64,000 nt of DNA, taken from NCBI GenBank assembly GCA_033819885.1, contig JAQYUZ010000054.1, positions 46,231 through 110,230 on the forward strand, given 5' to 3'. Below, one piece after another: positions 1 through 12,086 of the stretch (positions are counted from its first letter, which is position 1; the number at the start of each line of letters is the position of its first letter). The position numbers and the translations under genes are program-made. The stretch comes from Microbotryomycetes sp. JL201 (taxonomy: Eukaryota; Basidiomycota; Microbotryomycetes). Under the pieces are notes generated by a model, which worked only from the letters and a program-made list of their open reading frames with translations, was not told where the DNA came from and ran no database searches.

Positions 1-427
1 ACAGACTTTGCACTTGCCGCGAGCATATTCAGAGTCCTAGGTACGCCTGACGAGGAAAGTTGGCCAGTGAGTCATTCATCAGACTATTCTGCTCCCATGT
101 CTTGAGCGTGAATCTGATCGCGTGGTCTACTACTTGAAGGAATCCAAGGATTTGCCATCTTTCAAGTTTTTTACGTTTCAAGATTTCGGAGCTCCAAAGT
201 TGAGCGACAAATTGGTTCATCAACCCGAAAGCCCACGAGAGAGTTTAGTGGCGCTCATTCAAATGATGCTACAATACCCAAGTCAGGACCGATTGAGGCC
301 CCGACGAGCTTTGCAAGACAGCGTCTGGAACAAAGTCGTCATGGCGCGCGAGCCAAACATCGGAGAACGTTGCACGTCCCTCGCATACTATTTGGAACGG
401 TACCGACCTTCTTCTGTGTTTAGTTGA
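1..427 (+). CDS. C-terminal end of a CDK-like (CMGC) protein kinase, 5' end outside window
   Basis: The window opens inside an exon reading in frame 1 that ends in the motif RVLGTPDEESWP, the LGTP-x-E-x-x-WP signature of the C-lobe of cyclin-dependent kinases. An intron with a GTGAGT donor at 67 and an AAG acceptor near 139 joins it in phase to ESKDLPSFKFFTFQDF and then MLQYPSQDRLRPRRAL. The latter is the conserved end of the kinase fold (ML-x-y-P-x-x-R-x-x-A-x-x-AL). The stop is at 425-427. The ATP site and catalytic loop lie outside the window, so the CDK subtype cannot be assigned; a CAK/Csk1-like divergent CDK would fit the loose spacing. It converges with GPI16, with only 67 bp between the two stop codons. 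Confidence 0.75.
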
Positions 428-494
428 TTCGCGCCTCTGCTTCTTTTTATCACGTGTTGTTATACAACAATTGTAAAGCCTTTCCAAAAATCCT

Positions 495-2700
495 CTATTG
501 TGCCTTGCGTTGATCGTCTGTTTCATTATCGTCTGGTTCGAAGCTAACAACGTACCATTTCCTGACGAGAGTGTTGACAACCGACCCAAAAAACAAGGCA
601 ATGACTGTACTTGTCAGTATAATGACGTTGTAAGGCATACTGAAATCTGGCGTGGGCAAGTCGATCAACGCGCTCGTCGTTCTCAGCTTGAGTTGTGAGT
701 CGATTTTGCCTTGACGTAGTCGTAATGCGACAGGCATGGACGTGTTTGAGGTTGAAGAAGACAGCAAGGTCACGATAGCGCCAGGCACTTCGAATCCTCT
801 GTGCGCATCAGAAGGATACTCTGTGTACCAAAGAAAGCTACTCTCGTAATCGACGAGCAGCTGTTGTTTCGATCGAGCTGGAATGGACAAGAGAACTTGC
901 AACGTTGTGGGTCGAGCTCGTGCGATCGGTGGCGTGTACGACAAGTCGAGAACGCTGGCGGCGGAATCGTCCATTGATACGATCTGAAGGGAACCTATGA
1001 ATGCGCGTAACCACCAAGGCCAAGTCTCGACCCAGACAACTTGCACGTCGACGTCTTGATTGTTGCAGATTTCGACGCCGATTCGACCGCGCTCTTGGCC
1101 GTAGCCGGCAAACAGCAGCCGACGAACTGAAAGGGGCGGCACCTCATACCGGTCTTGAGGCGCTGGAATGGTTCAAGGTTGAGCGAAAGGTTTTATTCGA
1201 TGCACACAACTGAGCTTACGGTAACGGTACTGGTTTTCGCCGGGCCAAGCTACCGAAACGTCCAGAGCTTGTTCCGACGAAGCTGAATGGGCCATACAGA
1301 TAAGCAGCAGGTCACGCATAAGCGGGATAGACATACTGGTCAGGTCCCACGAAGCAACGTCCACGTCACCATGTCGACTTGGCACCATTCCGTCTTTTGG
1401 CTCGATCCGAAACGGTTCCTTTGAATGACTGGGCACAAGCAGGTCGACACGCGACGAATTGGCGACAGGGCATGCTGCGCTCAGTTGTCGGTCAAACAAG
1501 CTCGTGAAAGAAAAATCTGTGCCAAGGAAGCGATGGCTGTCAGTGCCTGTTGGAGCAATGAGAGTGGGCGACAAAGTACCTCTGCTGCCAAGATGCCCTT
1601 GTAACCTCGACTGCCTGACCGGATCAACGACACTTCCGACTTGCAGTTGGACCTCGAGTTTGTCCACGCTGCTTTTAATCATCTTGATCTTTAACAACGT
1701 CCATTCGCCGTCGAACAACTTGTGAGGGTTGAGCAGTGAGCCGAGCCCAGCATGAGATGCGCATGGCAACAAGCTCAGAAACGGCGTGAGAGATTCTGTG
1801 CAAGTAGCTTGAAGCCTTGGCAAGGACATATGAAACATTTTGTTCTCTAGCGACGGACGTAGATGGTCAGAATGGGCCGACAAAAAGTTTCACTCGCTCA
1901 CCTGATGCTCTACCGTGAGCTTCGTATCTCGTGACCCACGACGGAGTGCTGACACTTTGTTCGACTCCGTTGCTCACTCCAGCACAAAACAGTCCGCTCA
2001 ACGAATTTGTCAGTTCGATGAATCTCTTGTCCACTTCGTCCGCGCTCGTCCTCGCTGATGTGTCGTCATTTTGCGTAAGTTGTGCCGTTTCATTTCGCTT
2101 TGATCGTTTGTCCAACCAAGCAACGACTTCGATACCCGACGCTGGCACCTCGAACGCCAGTGTCTGTCCATCGCCACCGTGGCTGGCCAATCCACTTCGA
2201 CGAGACTTTTCTCTCGTACCCCACCTGTCCAAGTTCCATCTTCCTGAACTTAGACTGAGTTCAACTTGTTTGACTCCGTACAACTCTACAAGCGACACCA
2301 AAGTACTTGAAACGTATTTCGTTTTTTGAACTGTACAGAACGTTGGGATCCATCCCCGGAATCAGTTGCACCTCATCACAGATTGTGCAAGAGTGAACCG
2401 ACCATGTACGTTTGAAGCTTGTTGTAAAGGACGAGTCGGTCCATTCATTCGAAAGGTGAACGTGCTCAACACTTTACCGTCCAACAAGGGTTCGACTTCC
2501 AGATGTTCATCATAGCTGTCGATTGGTTGTTTCGGTCGATTGCGCCCGGCGTGAGCTTGTTCGGGTACACGGGACACGACGTTGTCCGCCTCGAGCCGTT
2601 GCAGCTCATCAAGGCCAGTCTCGACGTGTGCGTCGCTAGCACAGGTACTTGAGAGACATGTTGACAGGACTAGCAGAGATGCGAGCTTGCGCACGCGCAT
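495..2700 (-). CDS. GPI16: GPI transamidase component GPI16 / PIG-T
   Basis: This is a subunit of the ER-membrane GPI transamidase, which swaps the C-terminal signal of proteins for a GPI anchor. The chosen ATG (2700) opens a hydrophobic signal peptide (LASLLVLSTCLSS). The luminal domain follows, with family motifs: VEPLLDGKVLSTF, ELYGVKQVELSLSSGRW, ELTNSLSGLFCAG with its conserved Cys, VVWVETWPWWLRAFIGSL, RARPTTLQVLLSIPA and a TEYPSDAHRGFEVPGA block. A single C-terminal membrane segment (VIILTSTVIALFFGSVVNTL) ends in a short charged tail, as expected for the family. Several introns interrupt it, for example near 1146-1212. Together these match PIG-T over nearly its full length. The neighbouring tandem-PH gene lies 190 bp upstream on the same strand, and nothing suggests shared function. 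Confidence 0.93.
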
Positions 2701-2890
2701 CCAAGTCGAACAAGCGTGGCTTCAACCGGTCAAGAAGCGCAGCGCAACACCGCCAGACGATGACGACGAGGACAATAAGTAGTGACAATGACACAAGGAA
2801 GAAGAAGAAGAAGATAGAAGGAAGCAAAAATGTTTTGAGCCCTCCTCGAATTTCATTTACATCCGGCCTTGCTTCGCCAAACAGAACAAA

Positions 2891-5414
2891 TCAAGAATGT
2901 GCTGCCGACGTGCCACCATTGAACCTCTTCTCGACTGCTTCTCTGATAGCTGTTCGAGCTGCATCAGTGACGCTCCGTTGTCGGCCATGTTGACTCGGTC
3001 TCCTCAAACCTGTCGGTGGCGGTCCACTGGACGACGACGACATTCCGCTGTTGACTTCATTCAGCGCAAGCGGACTATGAAGCTGAGTCGTAGTCGTAGA
3101 CATCGTCGCCACTGGCATCTTGTCAGGGCCAGGAGCGTGAGCAGCAGCTTGACTCTGGGCGACCGCAACGTCACTCGTTGCTCCTGCCCCACTTTGTCCA
3201 CCACCAATCGTACCGGGCGACACCGCAGACGTCGTCGATCCAACAGGTTGAAGTTTACCCGATTTCCGCGCGACGAGACACTGCAACGCTGCCAACCATT
3301 TAATCTCGTCTTCTTCAGTCGGAGCACAAACGAGGTACGTTCGTTTCGGCGTAATGATCTTGAAACAGTTTTCATAATTGCGATCGGCTTGAGAGATCAG
3401 GTTGGCAGGCGAAGAAAGGGGCATCGAACTGGAGGAGCCAGGTGACATGGGTTCAGACAAGGTGCTTTGTCGTCTTGCGCCAGTGCCCACGCCCGTGCCG
3501 CCGCCTCCTCCTCCGCCTCCCTCGTATTCGATCGCGTCCAGTATCCTCGTAATTGGAATCTGTCGATGAATTTTGGTGTCCTGCAGATCCATCACGATGG
3601 GTCAACGTGATGAAGTTTGTGTCTCACGAAACCATTTTAAAGTCTCACCATGTGGGATTTCGAGTACATGAGTCTGCCACCCATCAAAACAAACCACCTC
3701 TTTCTCCAATTTTTGCGTTTGCCTTGCTTCATCAAGTATCCAGCCAAGATCACCTTGTTTGGGTCACCAAATCCGCCGTCAACCGGACCAGGACTGATCG
3801 GAGCCGACTGCTGCAATGGAGCAGCGGGCTGCTGCACTTGTTGTGATTGCGGCAGAGGTTGCGCTTGTTTTTGCTGAAGGGAATTTTCGACGAATTGTAG
3901 TCCCTGTACAGCGTTCGGACCGGGCGGAGAAACATAACGATCAAACCCGTCCTCGTCCTCAGAGCTCGAGACACCCCCACCCGGGCTTTGAGGGATCTGT
4001 AAACTGCCTTGTCTCGTACGTGAAAAGTACCCAGCGCTTCCAGCATTCGGTGGCAACGACAAGGTCAAGCTCGGTGACCTCGGCGCCGTCATGGCACTTT
4101 GCGTCGAGGGTCTTCGTTGTCGGTCAAACAGTGAGCTCCCTTCTAGCGGGTCGAGTTGAACAGGCGCTCCTGACGAGTCTTGCAACCCGAGCGCGCCTGA
4201 TGTTGGCGGTCCGGTTGCAGCTCCGGCGGACGAGGTCGAGGCGTACGAAGATGACAAGCCAGATGTTGATGTTTGAGAGTACGATGTTGGAGGGGTTGCA
4301 GGTGCAAATGCGGCCATACCCGGCACGTTCAAACCTGAGGACCCAGGGATCGGTATCGCAGCAGGTCCGACCGTGCCGTTTGGAGAGACAAGTCCAGGCG
4401 TCGGGGGTGCCGTCGGTTGAGGTGTCGTTTGACTCTTCTCCAACGAAGGCCTCCGAGTTGGTGTGTCGTTGCTCGATCTCGTCGTGGACGTCGTCAACAA
4501 GTCTTGCTTCGCCTGTTCGATCGACCTGCACCATGCTTGCACAGCCGCGTCCGACTCTGCCTTGATGTAATAAGTTCGCTTTGGAGTGACAATGCCAAAC
4601 GCGTGAGAATGTTTTTTGATCTCGACGGGTCCGACAGAGTGGATCTCTTGCAGCGGAATTAGTCTCAGCAGGCGGTATTCCTGCTCGTCCCCGTGCGTCA
4701 GCCGAGAACGATTCGAAAAGCCAAAGCTCGAACAAAGCGCACCTTGTCGTTCTTGTACATTGCCAATTGACCTCCTCTTAGGACGAACCACCTCTTTTTC
4801 CAGGTCTTGCGCTTTTCGCCCTTTTTCATGAGGTAGCCGCTCTTGACGGCGACATTGTCGCTCAACCTTGCATTGTCTTGCTGCACTCGCAATCTCTCCA
4901 TTGCGCGGTTGATTGATACGTGTCCTGAGTGGTTCTGCGTCGCTGACGCTGAAGTGAAATGTCCCGTTTGGGATTCGTGAGGCCCCAAGGTGGCGGCGGC
5001 GGTAGATGACGCGTCAGAGTCTGAACCCGATTCTTGTTCGGAAATTGCGGTTAGAGGCACGTTTGGTCTGTTGGGTGACGACGGGGTGTCGTCCTCTGAC
5101 GCGCTCGACATGCCACTGGCCGAGCTGGTCGAGATTGCAGGGTGGACCTGCCGGAGCAAGAAAGGGAGTCGCAAGATCCCGATCAGAACATGGTTGACCA
5201 GAGCACGAATCATAAAGTGGTCATGATTTTTGCTCACTCTTCTGGACACCGAGCTGCCTCTGCGTTGCATCTGGTTGTCTGCAGCAACTGTGAGGTTTGA
5301 GGTTGCGAGCGGCGCGAGCGCCACGTTTGGCGATCCTAGTTTACGGTGAACCTCCTGGGCTGACGGTCCGTTGGTCGCTGCGTTTGACATGCTTGTATTC
5401 GCCTGCGTAGTCAT
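2891..5414 (-). CDS. Tandem pleckstrin-homology (PH) domain protein
   Basis: Two PH domains are visible. The first begins SGYLMKKGEKRKTWKKRWFVLRGG and ends with IVTPKRTYYIKAESDAAVQAWCRSI. The second begins AGYLMKQGKRKNWRKRWFVLMGGRL and ends with IITPKRTYLVCAPTEEDEIKWL. Each is split by one short intron (4681-4742 and 3581-3648) at nearly the same place in the fold, after the first strands. Both carry the basic K-x-n-K/R-x-R loop typical of phosphoinositide binders. Between and after them are long Ser/Pro/Gln-rich low-complexity stretches. An in-frame hydrophobic stretch near 5147-5235 is flanked by a GTGAGC donor and a CGGCAG acceptor and is probably an intron, so the protein is about 800 aa. 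Inference: a membrane-recruited adaptor. No catalytic domain is seen. Confidence 0.8.
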
Positions 5415-5924
5415 TGTAGTCGTCGTAGTGCGGTATGGTCGCGAGTATGCTGCCTGGGCCCTGTCCTGGCCGGGGCTTGGCCAGAGTCACGTCGTCAAGC
5501 AAGCGCTAGCTGCAGTGTACATGAACATGTCAACTGTCTGAACAGCGCGGTCGCAGTATTGGCAGAGTCTCGGCCCGCTCGGTTCGTTCGAGGACAGCGG
5601 TAATTGTACACTGACTGGCCACAGACAGGCACAGGCAGCGCTATTTCCGTCTCATATCCTCATGAGCGCCTGTCTTGGGCCCGTCGCAGCGCGTGTCGGC
5701 TCGCGTTGGCTGACGTCGTCGGTTCACCGGTCGGCCGCGCCCCATCTGCACGTTCTCAGACGACCATTTGCGCACTGCACAGGACTCACATACTCCAGAA
5801 GAGTGTATGCACAATGTCGGAAACAGCGGTCAAGGCGATTTGCAGACAGCCGAACCCGGGACACGAAAGCGGGGCAGAATTTACATCAACTACACAAGAC
5901 TCAAGCTCTTTGACGTTGTTCCAT
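5415..5924. other. Intergenic region between CPS1-like gene and tandem-PH gene
   Basis: This holds the 5' region of the PH-domain gene and the 3' region of the carboxypeptidase gene, both read leftward. Short open frames run through it on the + strand but have no recognisable motif, and I see no RNA gene or repeat. Confidence 0.5.
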
Positions 5925-8390
5925 TCAATCGCTTTCCTGCCCTTGTGCGTTCAGAATCAATTTGTAAAAGAACCGGATACCCGTCAAGTGAGCATCCTTG
6001 TGGATGCCTGCGCGTATACAACGAACAAGGTCAGCAACACTTGGCTGACACAAAGGTATGGCACGGCCAAGGGCCCGCCACTCACGCTCATCGACCGTAT
6101 GGAACCCTTTGATCAAGTCGAGTGAAGCAGGCACAAACCTGAAAATGTTGCGCGTCAAGTCCCAGGTCCATTTCGTGTCCGTGTTGGCTACAAGATGGTC
6201 AAACACCGAGTCAGAGTCCGTCAACATGCAAAGAGATGCAGAGCAAGACACGGCCGACTGACCAATCATGCCACTCGGGGCGACGATAGCCCCTTTGAAC
6301 ACGTGCTTGATCGTGCCACTCATCAAGTCAAACGCATATCCAGAAGCGGGAGTCAAAGGTGCAGGCTCAAGTGCGCTGTCACCAACGACGACAAGCTTGA
6401 CAGTTCCGTGTCCAAACACCTCATCGCCACCCGTCTCTTGAACGGCAATGCCGTCTTCATCGTGCGACTCGAAAGCTTCAAAGGTCATGTTGAACTGCTT
6501 CTTGACGACAGGTTCCAAGACGGATTTGATATGACTGAGGGTCTCGTTGACTGATGATTGAAAGTCAATCCGATAGTTGATCGTCGCCGTCGTGTATTCT
6601 GGCAAAGCGTTGACCTGAGCGTGTAACCTCCAAGTCAGTCTCTCTCAATTTTTTTCAGTCGGCAGGACGCTCTCAGGCACACCTTGATGCCGCCATTGAC
6701 GAGATTGATGGCCTGAGTCGTGCTCAAGAACGCCCTCATAATCGGGTCTCTGTCGGCCATGTCCTTGCCCAACTTCTTCCACTCTTTCTTGTTCCTGATC
6801 CTCTTTTTGAACTTTTTGTCAACCTGCCCGTAATCAGCAGCGCATTGCAAATATTGCAACACGGGGCTGCCTTGCTCCAGTTTCACTTCGCTCGGTTCGT
6901 CCTCCAATTCGACCAACAAGCGACTCAAGACTCCAATACCAGTGTGGTGAGGTGGAACGGAGGCGTGCCCTCCGTTCGTAGACACGCTCACTTTGACAGA
7001 CACGGCACCTTTTTCAGCCATACCGAGACGTGCAAACGTTCGACCGAACGATTGATCCACGCCCGTAAAACCTTCATCGACGATCAACTCGATACCGTCG
7101 TGACCGTAACGAGATAGAATCAGCTCGGCGAGAGGTTTCGCCGTGCGAGAACCGCCAATCTCTTCGTCAGAACCGAACGAGAGAAGGATGGTGCTGTGAG
7201 CGTTTTCAACGGGTGTGAGTCTGACGAGAAAGTATTTCGGCACAATCAGAAATTCAACTGACCGTCGCGGCTCAAAGTCTTCATCCATGAGCTTTTCGAC
7301 GGCCGACAAGATGCCGATCAGAGTGTTTTTGCAATCGGCGGCGCCGCGCTGTGTATATATCCGCACGAGCCGAACAGCGAGCTGAGCGACAGCAATTATT
7401 CAATCGTACGAATCAGACTCACGCCCCATACCCATCCGTCATCGTCGAGGTCTCCAGAGAACGGCTCATGTTGCCACCTGTCAATGGTCGAAGGGTTGAC
7501 GGGCACGACGTCTGCATTTGCACATCTTAGCAAGTGAGCAAACGTCAGAGTGTTAATGTAGCTCACCCTGGTGAGCCATAAGCACCTGTACGGAAAGAGC
7601 GTTCGGGTCAGGGCGTCTGGTTTCTCAGTCTCTCGAGAGGCGCCGGCCTGCTCACGATCGGCTTCAAGCTGTCGTCTGATCCTTTCCACGTGTACAGCAA
7701 GCCATACTTGGCCACCTCTTCCACCTGCAGCGTTTCGTAACTATCCGCGGGTTCGTCAGTGTGCTTTGATGATGCAGTGTGATCAGTGAGGACTGACGTG
7801 CGCGGATACGACGATTTGAGAAAGGCGTGCAATTGACCCATCGGTTTGAACCTGTCGTCGTCTTCGGGTTTACCCATGTCATCGTATGATTGCGTTGGCT
7901 GGAGAGTGAAAGCGACAGAGAACGTGCCCTGGTCATGTCAGTGTCTGTCAGGACCGGAGACGGGCAGCGGACTTGCGATGCGAATCGAACCTCTGAGGCG
8001 GTCCAAAGCTTTTGTGACATAGTCGGCGTCTTTTGATGGGTCCCAGTCGTGGCCGATGTTGATCGGGTCGACTTGGCGTGGACATTTCGCTGCGGCCGAG
8101 GTGCTGCTTTCGTGCGGATGGCGGTGGCCGAAGCCGAGGCAGCCATTGCTGCTCAAGGGGGACGACGAAGACAGCGACAAGGCCGCAGCGGCCAACTGAG
8201 GTGCTTTGACGTATCCTGTTGCCGTCGCAACGGCCAAGAGCGCGCTCGTCGCGATGCCGGCGCCGACCAAGTGGAGCTTCCGAGGGCAGCTCGATCGGCC
8301 TTGGTGCGCGAGCATGGCTCGGTCGTCGGCATCGAGGTCATATTTGGCTCCTCCTACGTGCTTTTCTTCGGAATGATCTGGTCCGACCAT
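5925..8390 (-). CDS. CPS1: Gly-X carboxypeptidase, M20 zinc peptidase family (CPS1 type)
   Basis: A vacuolar-type metallocarboxypeptidase that removes C-terminal residues. The ATG at 8390 gives a short acidic N-tail followed by a membrane anchor (LVGAGIATSALLAVATATGYV); upstream in-frame codons look like 5' UTR. Downstream come ESYDDMG-like and KYGLLYTWKGSDDSLKP motifs, DVVPVNPSTIDRWQHEPFSG (metal site region), then after an intron RGAADCKNTLIGIL. Further blocks are LLSFGSDEEIGG with the catalytic/metal Glu pair, HTGIGVLSRLLVELE and NALPEYTTATINYRIDF. This is the complete order expected of yeast Cps1, interrupted by at least five introns. Its start codon is only 92 bp from that of the divergent acyl-CoA-binding protein gene. 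Confidence 0.93.
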
Positions 8391-8482
8391 GTCGTCGCAG
8401 GTGCAGTCGCAGGTGAAAAGGTCGACTCGAGCTCGAACCGAAACGCTCTCCCTTTTGACATCAACCTCGACTCGCATCAGCC
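8391..8482. promoter_or_regulatory. Compact head-to-head promoter region, CPS1 and ACB1
   Basis: Only 92 bp separate the two divergent start codons, so the genes must share this interval plus parts of each other's 5' UTR or first introns for transcription initiation. No clear TATA element is visible on either strand. Confidence 0.5.
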
Positions 8483-9442
8483 ATGCCGTACTCTTCCTCT
8501 CAATTTGACAAAGCTGTCGAAATTATGCAAGTCGTTGTCCGTCCGTGTGACACGTGCATGCATGCGATCGAACGAGCTCCGCTGACGTCGTCCGCGGCCT
8601 CGCGTTGGCGTGCCTCGATTGCTCGTCAACAGCGGCAGCTTGCCAAAGGACGGCCCCATCAAGCCATCTCAGAATGATCAGCTCACTGTGAGTCGTCGCA
8701 TGCCCGTCTCGACAAGCACACCAGCGAATGCACGGGCGCTCCGGCGACCTTTTGTTCGGCCAACAAACGCACATGACAGCAGCAAGAACAACTTTGCGAC
8801 GGCGTCATACACATCTCACAAATTGCTGGTCAAACCGAGCTATTCGCTACCGATTTCTATGCGCGCTTGCATTCAAACACGCGGCCTCTCGGCCGAGTTG
8901 CCCCAACCGGTCGAGCGCGCGCTTTCACATGCATCGCATACAATCCCGTCTATTCCGATCGACTTCCGAACGCATCATTGCATCAGACTCACCACGCTTT
9001 GTTCCATGTCTCGAAACTGACACAAACATGATCCGCATGCGCGCCAGTTTTACGGACTGTACAAGCAAGCGACCATTGGCGACGTCAACACGAGCCGCCC
9101 CGGCATGATGGACTTTACCGGCAAGGCAAAATGGTCAGTTTCAAGCGCGAGCGAGCACACGCCTGAAGCAGCATCACTAGCCAAAAATCACGCAAGGCCA
9201 ATTCTGACCAGCGGGCCCATGTCTTTGTAACAGGGACGCGTGGAAGAAGAACGAGGGCTTGTCCTCTGACGAGGCAAAGTCAAAGTATGTCGAGGAATTC
9301 ATCAAGATCCTCGACAAGGTCGACCACGAAGAGTCGCAGAAGCACAAGCAAGCCGTCAGTTCACGTATTTCCTACACTGGCTTTGCATGTGTGTCCGCTG
9401 ACATTTGATCGGCTCTGCTGCGTACAGGTCGAGTCGGCTTAG
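8483..9442 (+). CDS. ACB1: Acyl-CoA-binding protein
   Basis: A small cytosolic carrier of long-chain acyl-CoA. Exon 1 (from 8483) encodes [16 protein letters not shown]. Later exons encode [17 protein letters not shown], then [29 protein letters not shown] and [19 protein letters not shown]. These contain the conserved YKQAT and KWDAW acyl-CoA-binding helices. The last intron ends at 9427, and the final exon contributes only VESA and a TAG at 9440-9442. The protein is about 100 aa, the usual size. The first intron's donor is uncertain: none of the nearby GT sites joins exactly where the family alignment predicts, and a GTGTGA donor at 8545 keeps the frame. About five exons in 960 bp is very intron-dense. 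Confidence 0.92.
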
Positions 9443-9579
9443 GAATGATTTCCTCCCACGATCAAGGCAGTGCGTTCTCGTCAATTTGTAGACTTTTGAA
9501 CTCTTGAAATACTCATTCGTCAAATATGATCGAAACCATGCAACCGAAAAACTCGAATCTAACAACTCCGACACCTTTC

Positions 9580-11384
9580 TCATCTATCATCACACCTCTC
9601 ATCTAAAAACTTTTCAATCTCGTCTCGAATGACCTTTCCAGCATCATTTCCTGTCCAACCTCGTTCCTTTAATTTTCGCTTCTCGTGCTGACCAAGTTCG
9701 AAAGCGTGTTGAACGTGCATTTGCCAACGACCCGCTTCAAAGTCTGTGCGTGACAGTTCAACGGACGTCCCTCGTTGACGCATCAAGCGACGCAAGCCAA
9801 ATTCCTCGATGAACAAAGGTCGAGGGACTGCAGCCAGGCCACAGTGTACGGTGAGTGTCGGAAATAAATGAAAAGGACAGAACGACCCACCGTAAACGAA
9901 TGGAGTAGCGGCCGAGATCGTTTCCGAACAAGTACCGTAACCCTGTGCGCCAAAGGAATGTCACCAACGCGACTCATCCACCCGCTCGCACACGACAACT
10001 CACCAGTTTTCCCAACACAACATCAGCAGTCGCAGTCAAATCTGGGACGTAAACGTCTTCATGACTTGCAAAGAATTTGTCTGGCAAATCCTTTTTAATC
10101 TCGTTGCCGTTGCCCAATCCGCAAACGATTGCGATCCAGCCTGGAGGTAGCAGACCTGCCATTGATGGGTTCGTCGATGCAGGTGAAGGAGGTGACAAGG
10201 CCCCGTTGACGGTCGTTGACGAACCGAATGCAGGACTTTCGGCGAGGGGAGTCGCCAAAGGGCTTGGAGGTTGACTTTTCGGCCTGGGTATGCTCTGTCC
10301 CCCAAAACTGACCAACAGAATCTTTGAATCGTGCAGCTCGGGCGGAACGTTCAAACTTGACAGCAATCTCGTTCTGAATGCAGACTCAAACACGTTTGGC
10401 GAAAGAGGTCTGACAATCAAAGGCACGTCGACGACTTTACCTCTCGGAACTTTGGACGTCGGGCGAGACAAGATGGCTTCAACTTCGGGTGTAAAGCTCG
10501 ACTTGTCGTTCGTGACCCATTTGCCCGCGGGCATTGGCACGTCCGTGTCGAACGCTGGGATTGGGATGACTCCGGGTAGACGAAGCAGCAAATCCGCGCA
10601 TTTGTAGTCTTCTATCGTACGATTGACGAGAGGATCTAACAGAGACGCTGGCAGAGGCGGTTCGGGCGACATGTCGTGAATCGTGGGAGTGGCGGGATGC
10701 GAGAGGTACGAGTAGCACGAATCGAACGTAAAGCTGCTCCCGAGTGTCAGTATTGAGACTTATTGCTTTGTTCCGGTCAACGGTTGACCTACTTGCTGAC
10801 GATGATGCTAGGGATGCCTGCGCCTGCAGCGGCGGCGCTGAAGCTCAACCGGATTAGCTCTTTGAGCGATTCCACAAGCCGCACTCTAGCTAGCTCACCA
10901 TCCCAGGAACGTCGAGTCGCTCAGGACGGCGTCAATATGCTGCTCTTTGAGCCATGCCACTTCTATCGCCAAAGTCTCGTCCCGCTGATCGACGAACTCG
11001 TTCAACACGTCAAATGTCGCCCTCCTGTCGACGTCATACGCTTTTGGCTGGACGATTCCGGCGTCAACGTTTCGTTTCCGGTACGTGGCGTATCGTGGTA
11101 AACGAGGCAAGGGCTCTGACGTTGAACTCGTCGCCGCCGCCGTCGTTGCTGCAGGGTCCAACACGGCCACGAACGGTGTCGTAGGCGCATTCGTGACGAT
11201 CGCGACGTCGTGGCCGGCTTCAAGGAGGCTGACGGTCAGCGCAGACACGCGTGTCGCGTGCTGTACCGATGCGTAGTCGAGATGACAAGGTCAGTGACGC
11301 GACATGCACGCAGACAGACGACCGCATGCTTACTCCGTAGCCATGTCCGCTGCAGTAGAACGCAAATTTGCGCATCGTGGGCAT
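9580..11384 (-). CDS. GT-B-fold glycosyltransferase-like protein, related to the N-terminal domain of L-arabinokinase
   Basis: Exon 1 (ATG 11384) encodes MPTMRKFAFYCSGHGYG and splices in phase to HATRVSALTVSLLEAGHDVAI. Together they give the GHGxGHATR glycine loop seen at the start of plant L-arabinokinases and related MurG/MGT-like transferases. Later exons give FVDQRDETLAIEVAWLKE, DAVLSDSTFLG, ILLVSFGGQ, WIAIVCGLGN, DVYVPDLTATADVVLGKLGYG and TCSETISAATPFVYV. The FGGQ and KLGYGTCSE blocks belong to the C-lobe of the fold, where the nucleotide-sugar would sit. The protein ends at 9580 with a short charged helix and has no GHMP kinase domain, unlike arabinokinase. Donor and acceptor sugars are unknown. 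Confidence 0.7.
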
Positions 11385-12086
11385 CCTCGGCTGCGATTAG
11401 CCGGCGTGCGGGACGGGTTCAGAGGTGTCGCGCGCGTCGGCCTTGGAGGCTGCGGCAGTCGGAGGCTTGTTAGCAAGCCAGAGCAATATTCTCAGACGCC
11501 AATCTCGTCAATGTCATCTTTGATTGACCAGCCAGGGCTCGGACTTGCCGGCGAGACTCTTGAAAATGACATCACGTGACCTTTCTTTCGCTCGCTCGCA
11601 CAGAGCTTATTCCAAGCCACACAGTTGGCGAGCATGGTACAGCTGAGCAATGCGCCGCATCAAATGCCAAGCTGGATGACGACAGTTGTCACTTGAACCT
11701 AAAGTCTCTCTGTGTCGTCAAAGCATGATCAAGCAATCGAGTTGCTCAAAGCAGCTCAGTGGTCACCACGTTCTCAAGAAAGATCGCAATTTGCTTTGGA
11801 GGTTACCATTCCCATTTCTGCTGGTTCCACACTCTCAGTGCAACAGGTGGCTGAGGTTGACTACCAAGTCACGTGCACGTGCACGCGCACGCGCCTGTTC
11901 TCTTGCTCAGAGACTGGTTCGTGTCTGAACTCCGACTCGGACGCCTCGTCCGTCGCAACTGTGCATCTCACAGCGTGCACCTGTCAGACGACCGAGTCAG
12001 TCGACAGGGCTCTCTGGACAACTGTCGCTCCCTCGACCCCCGGGCCCCCGCGTACTCACCGAGTCGTACCACAATCGTCAGCCAGC
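11385..12086. promoter_or_regulatory. Divergent intergenic region with CACGTG elements
   Basis: About 700 bp between two divergent start codons. It contains a perfect TCACGTGA palindrome at 11572-11579 and an alternating ACGTGC/GCACGC tract at about 11871-11895 with two overlapping CACGTG cores. CACGTG is the core site of Cbf1/bHLH factors in fungi; use here is inferred. Confidence 0.4.
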
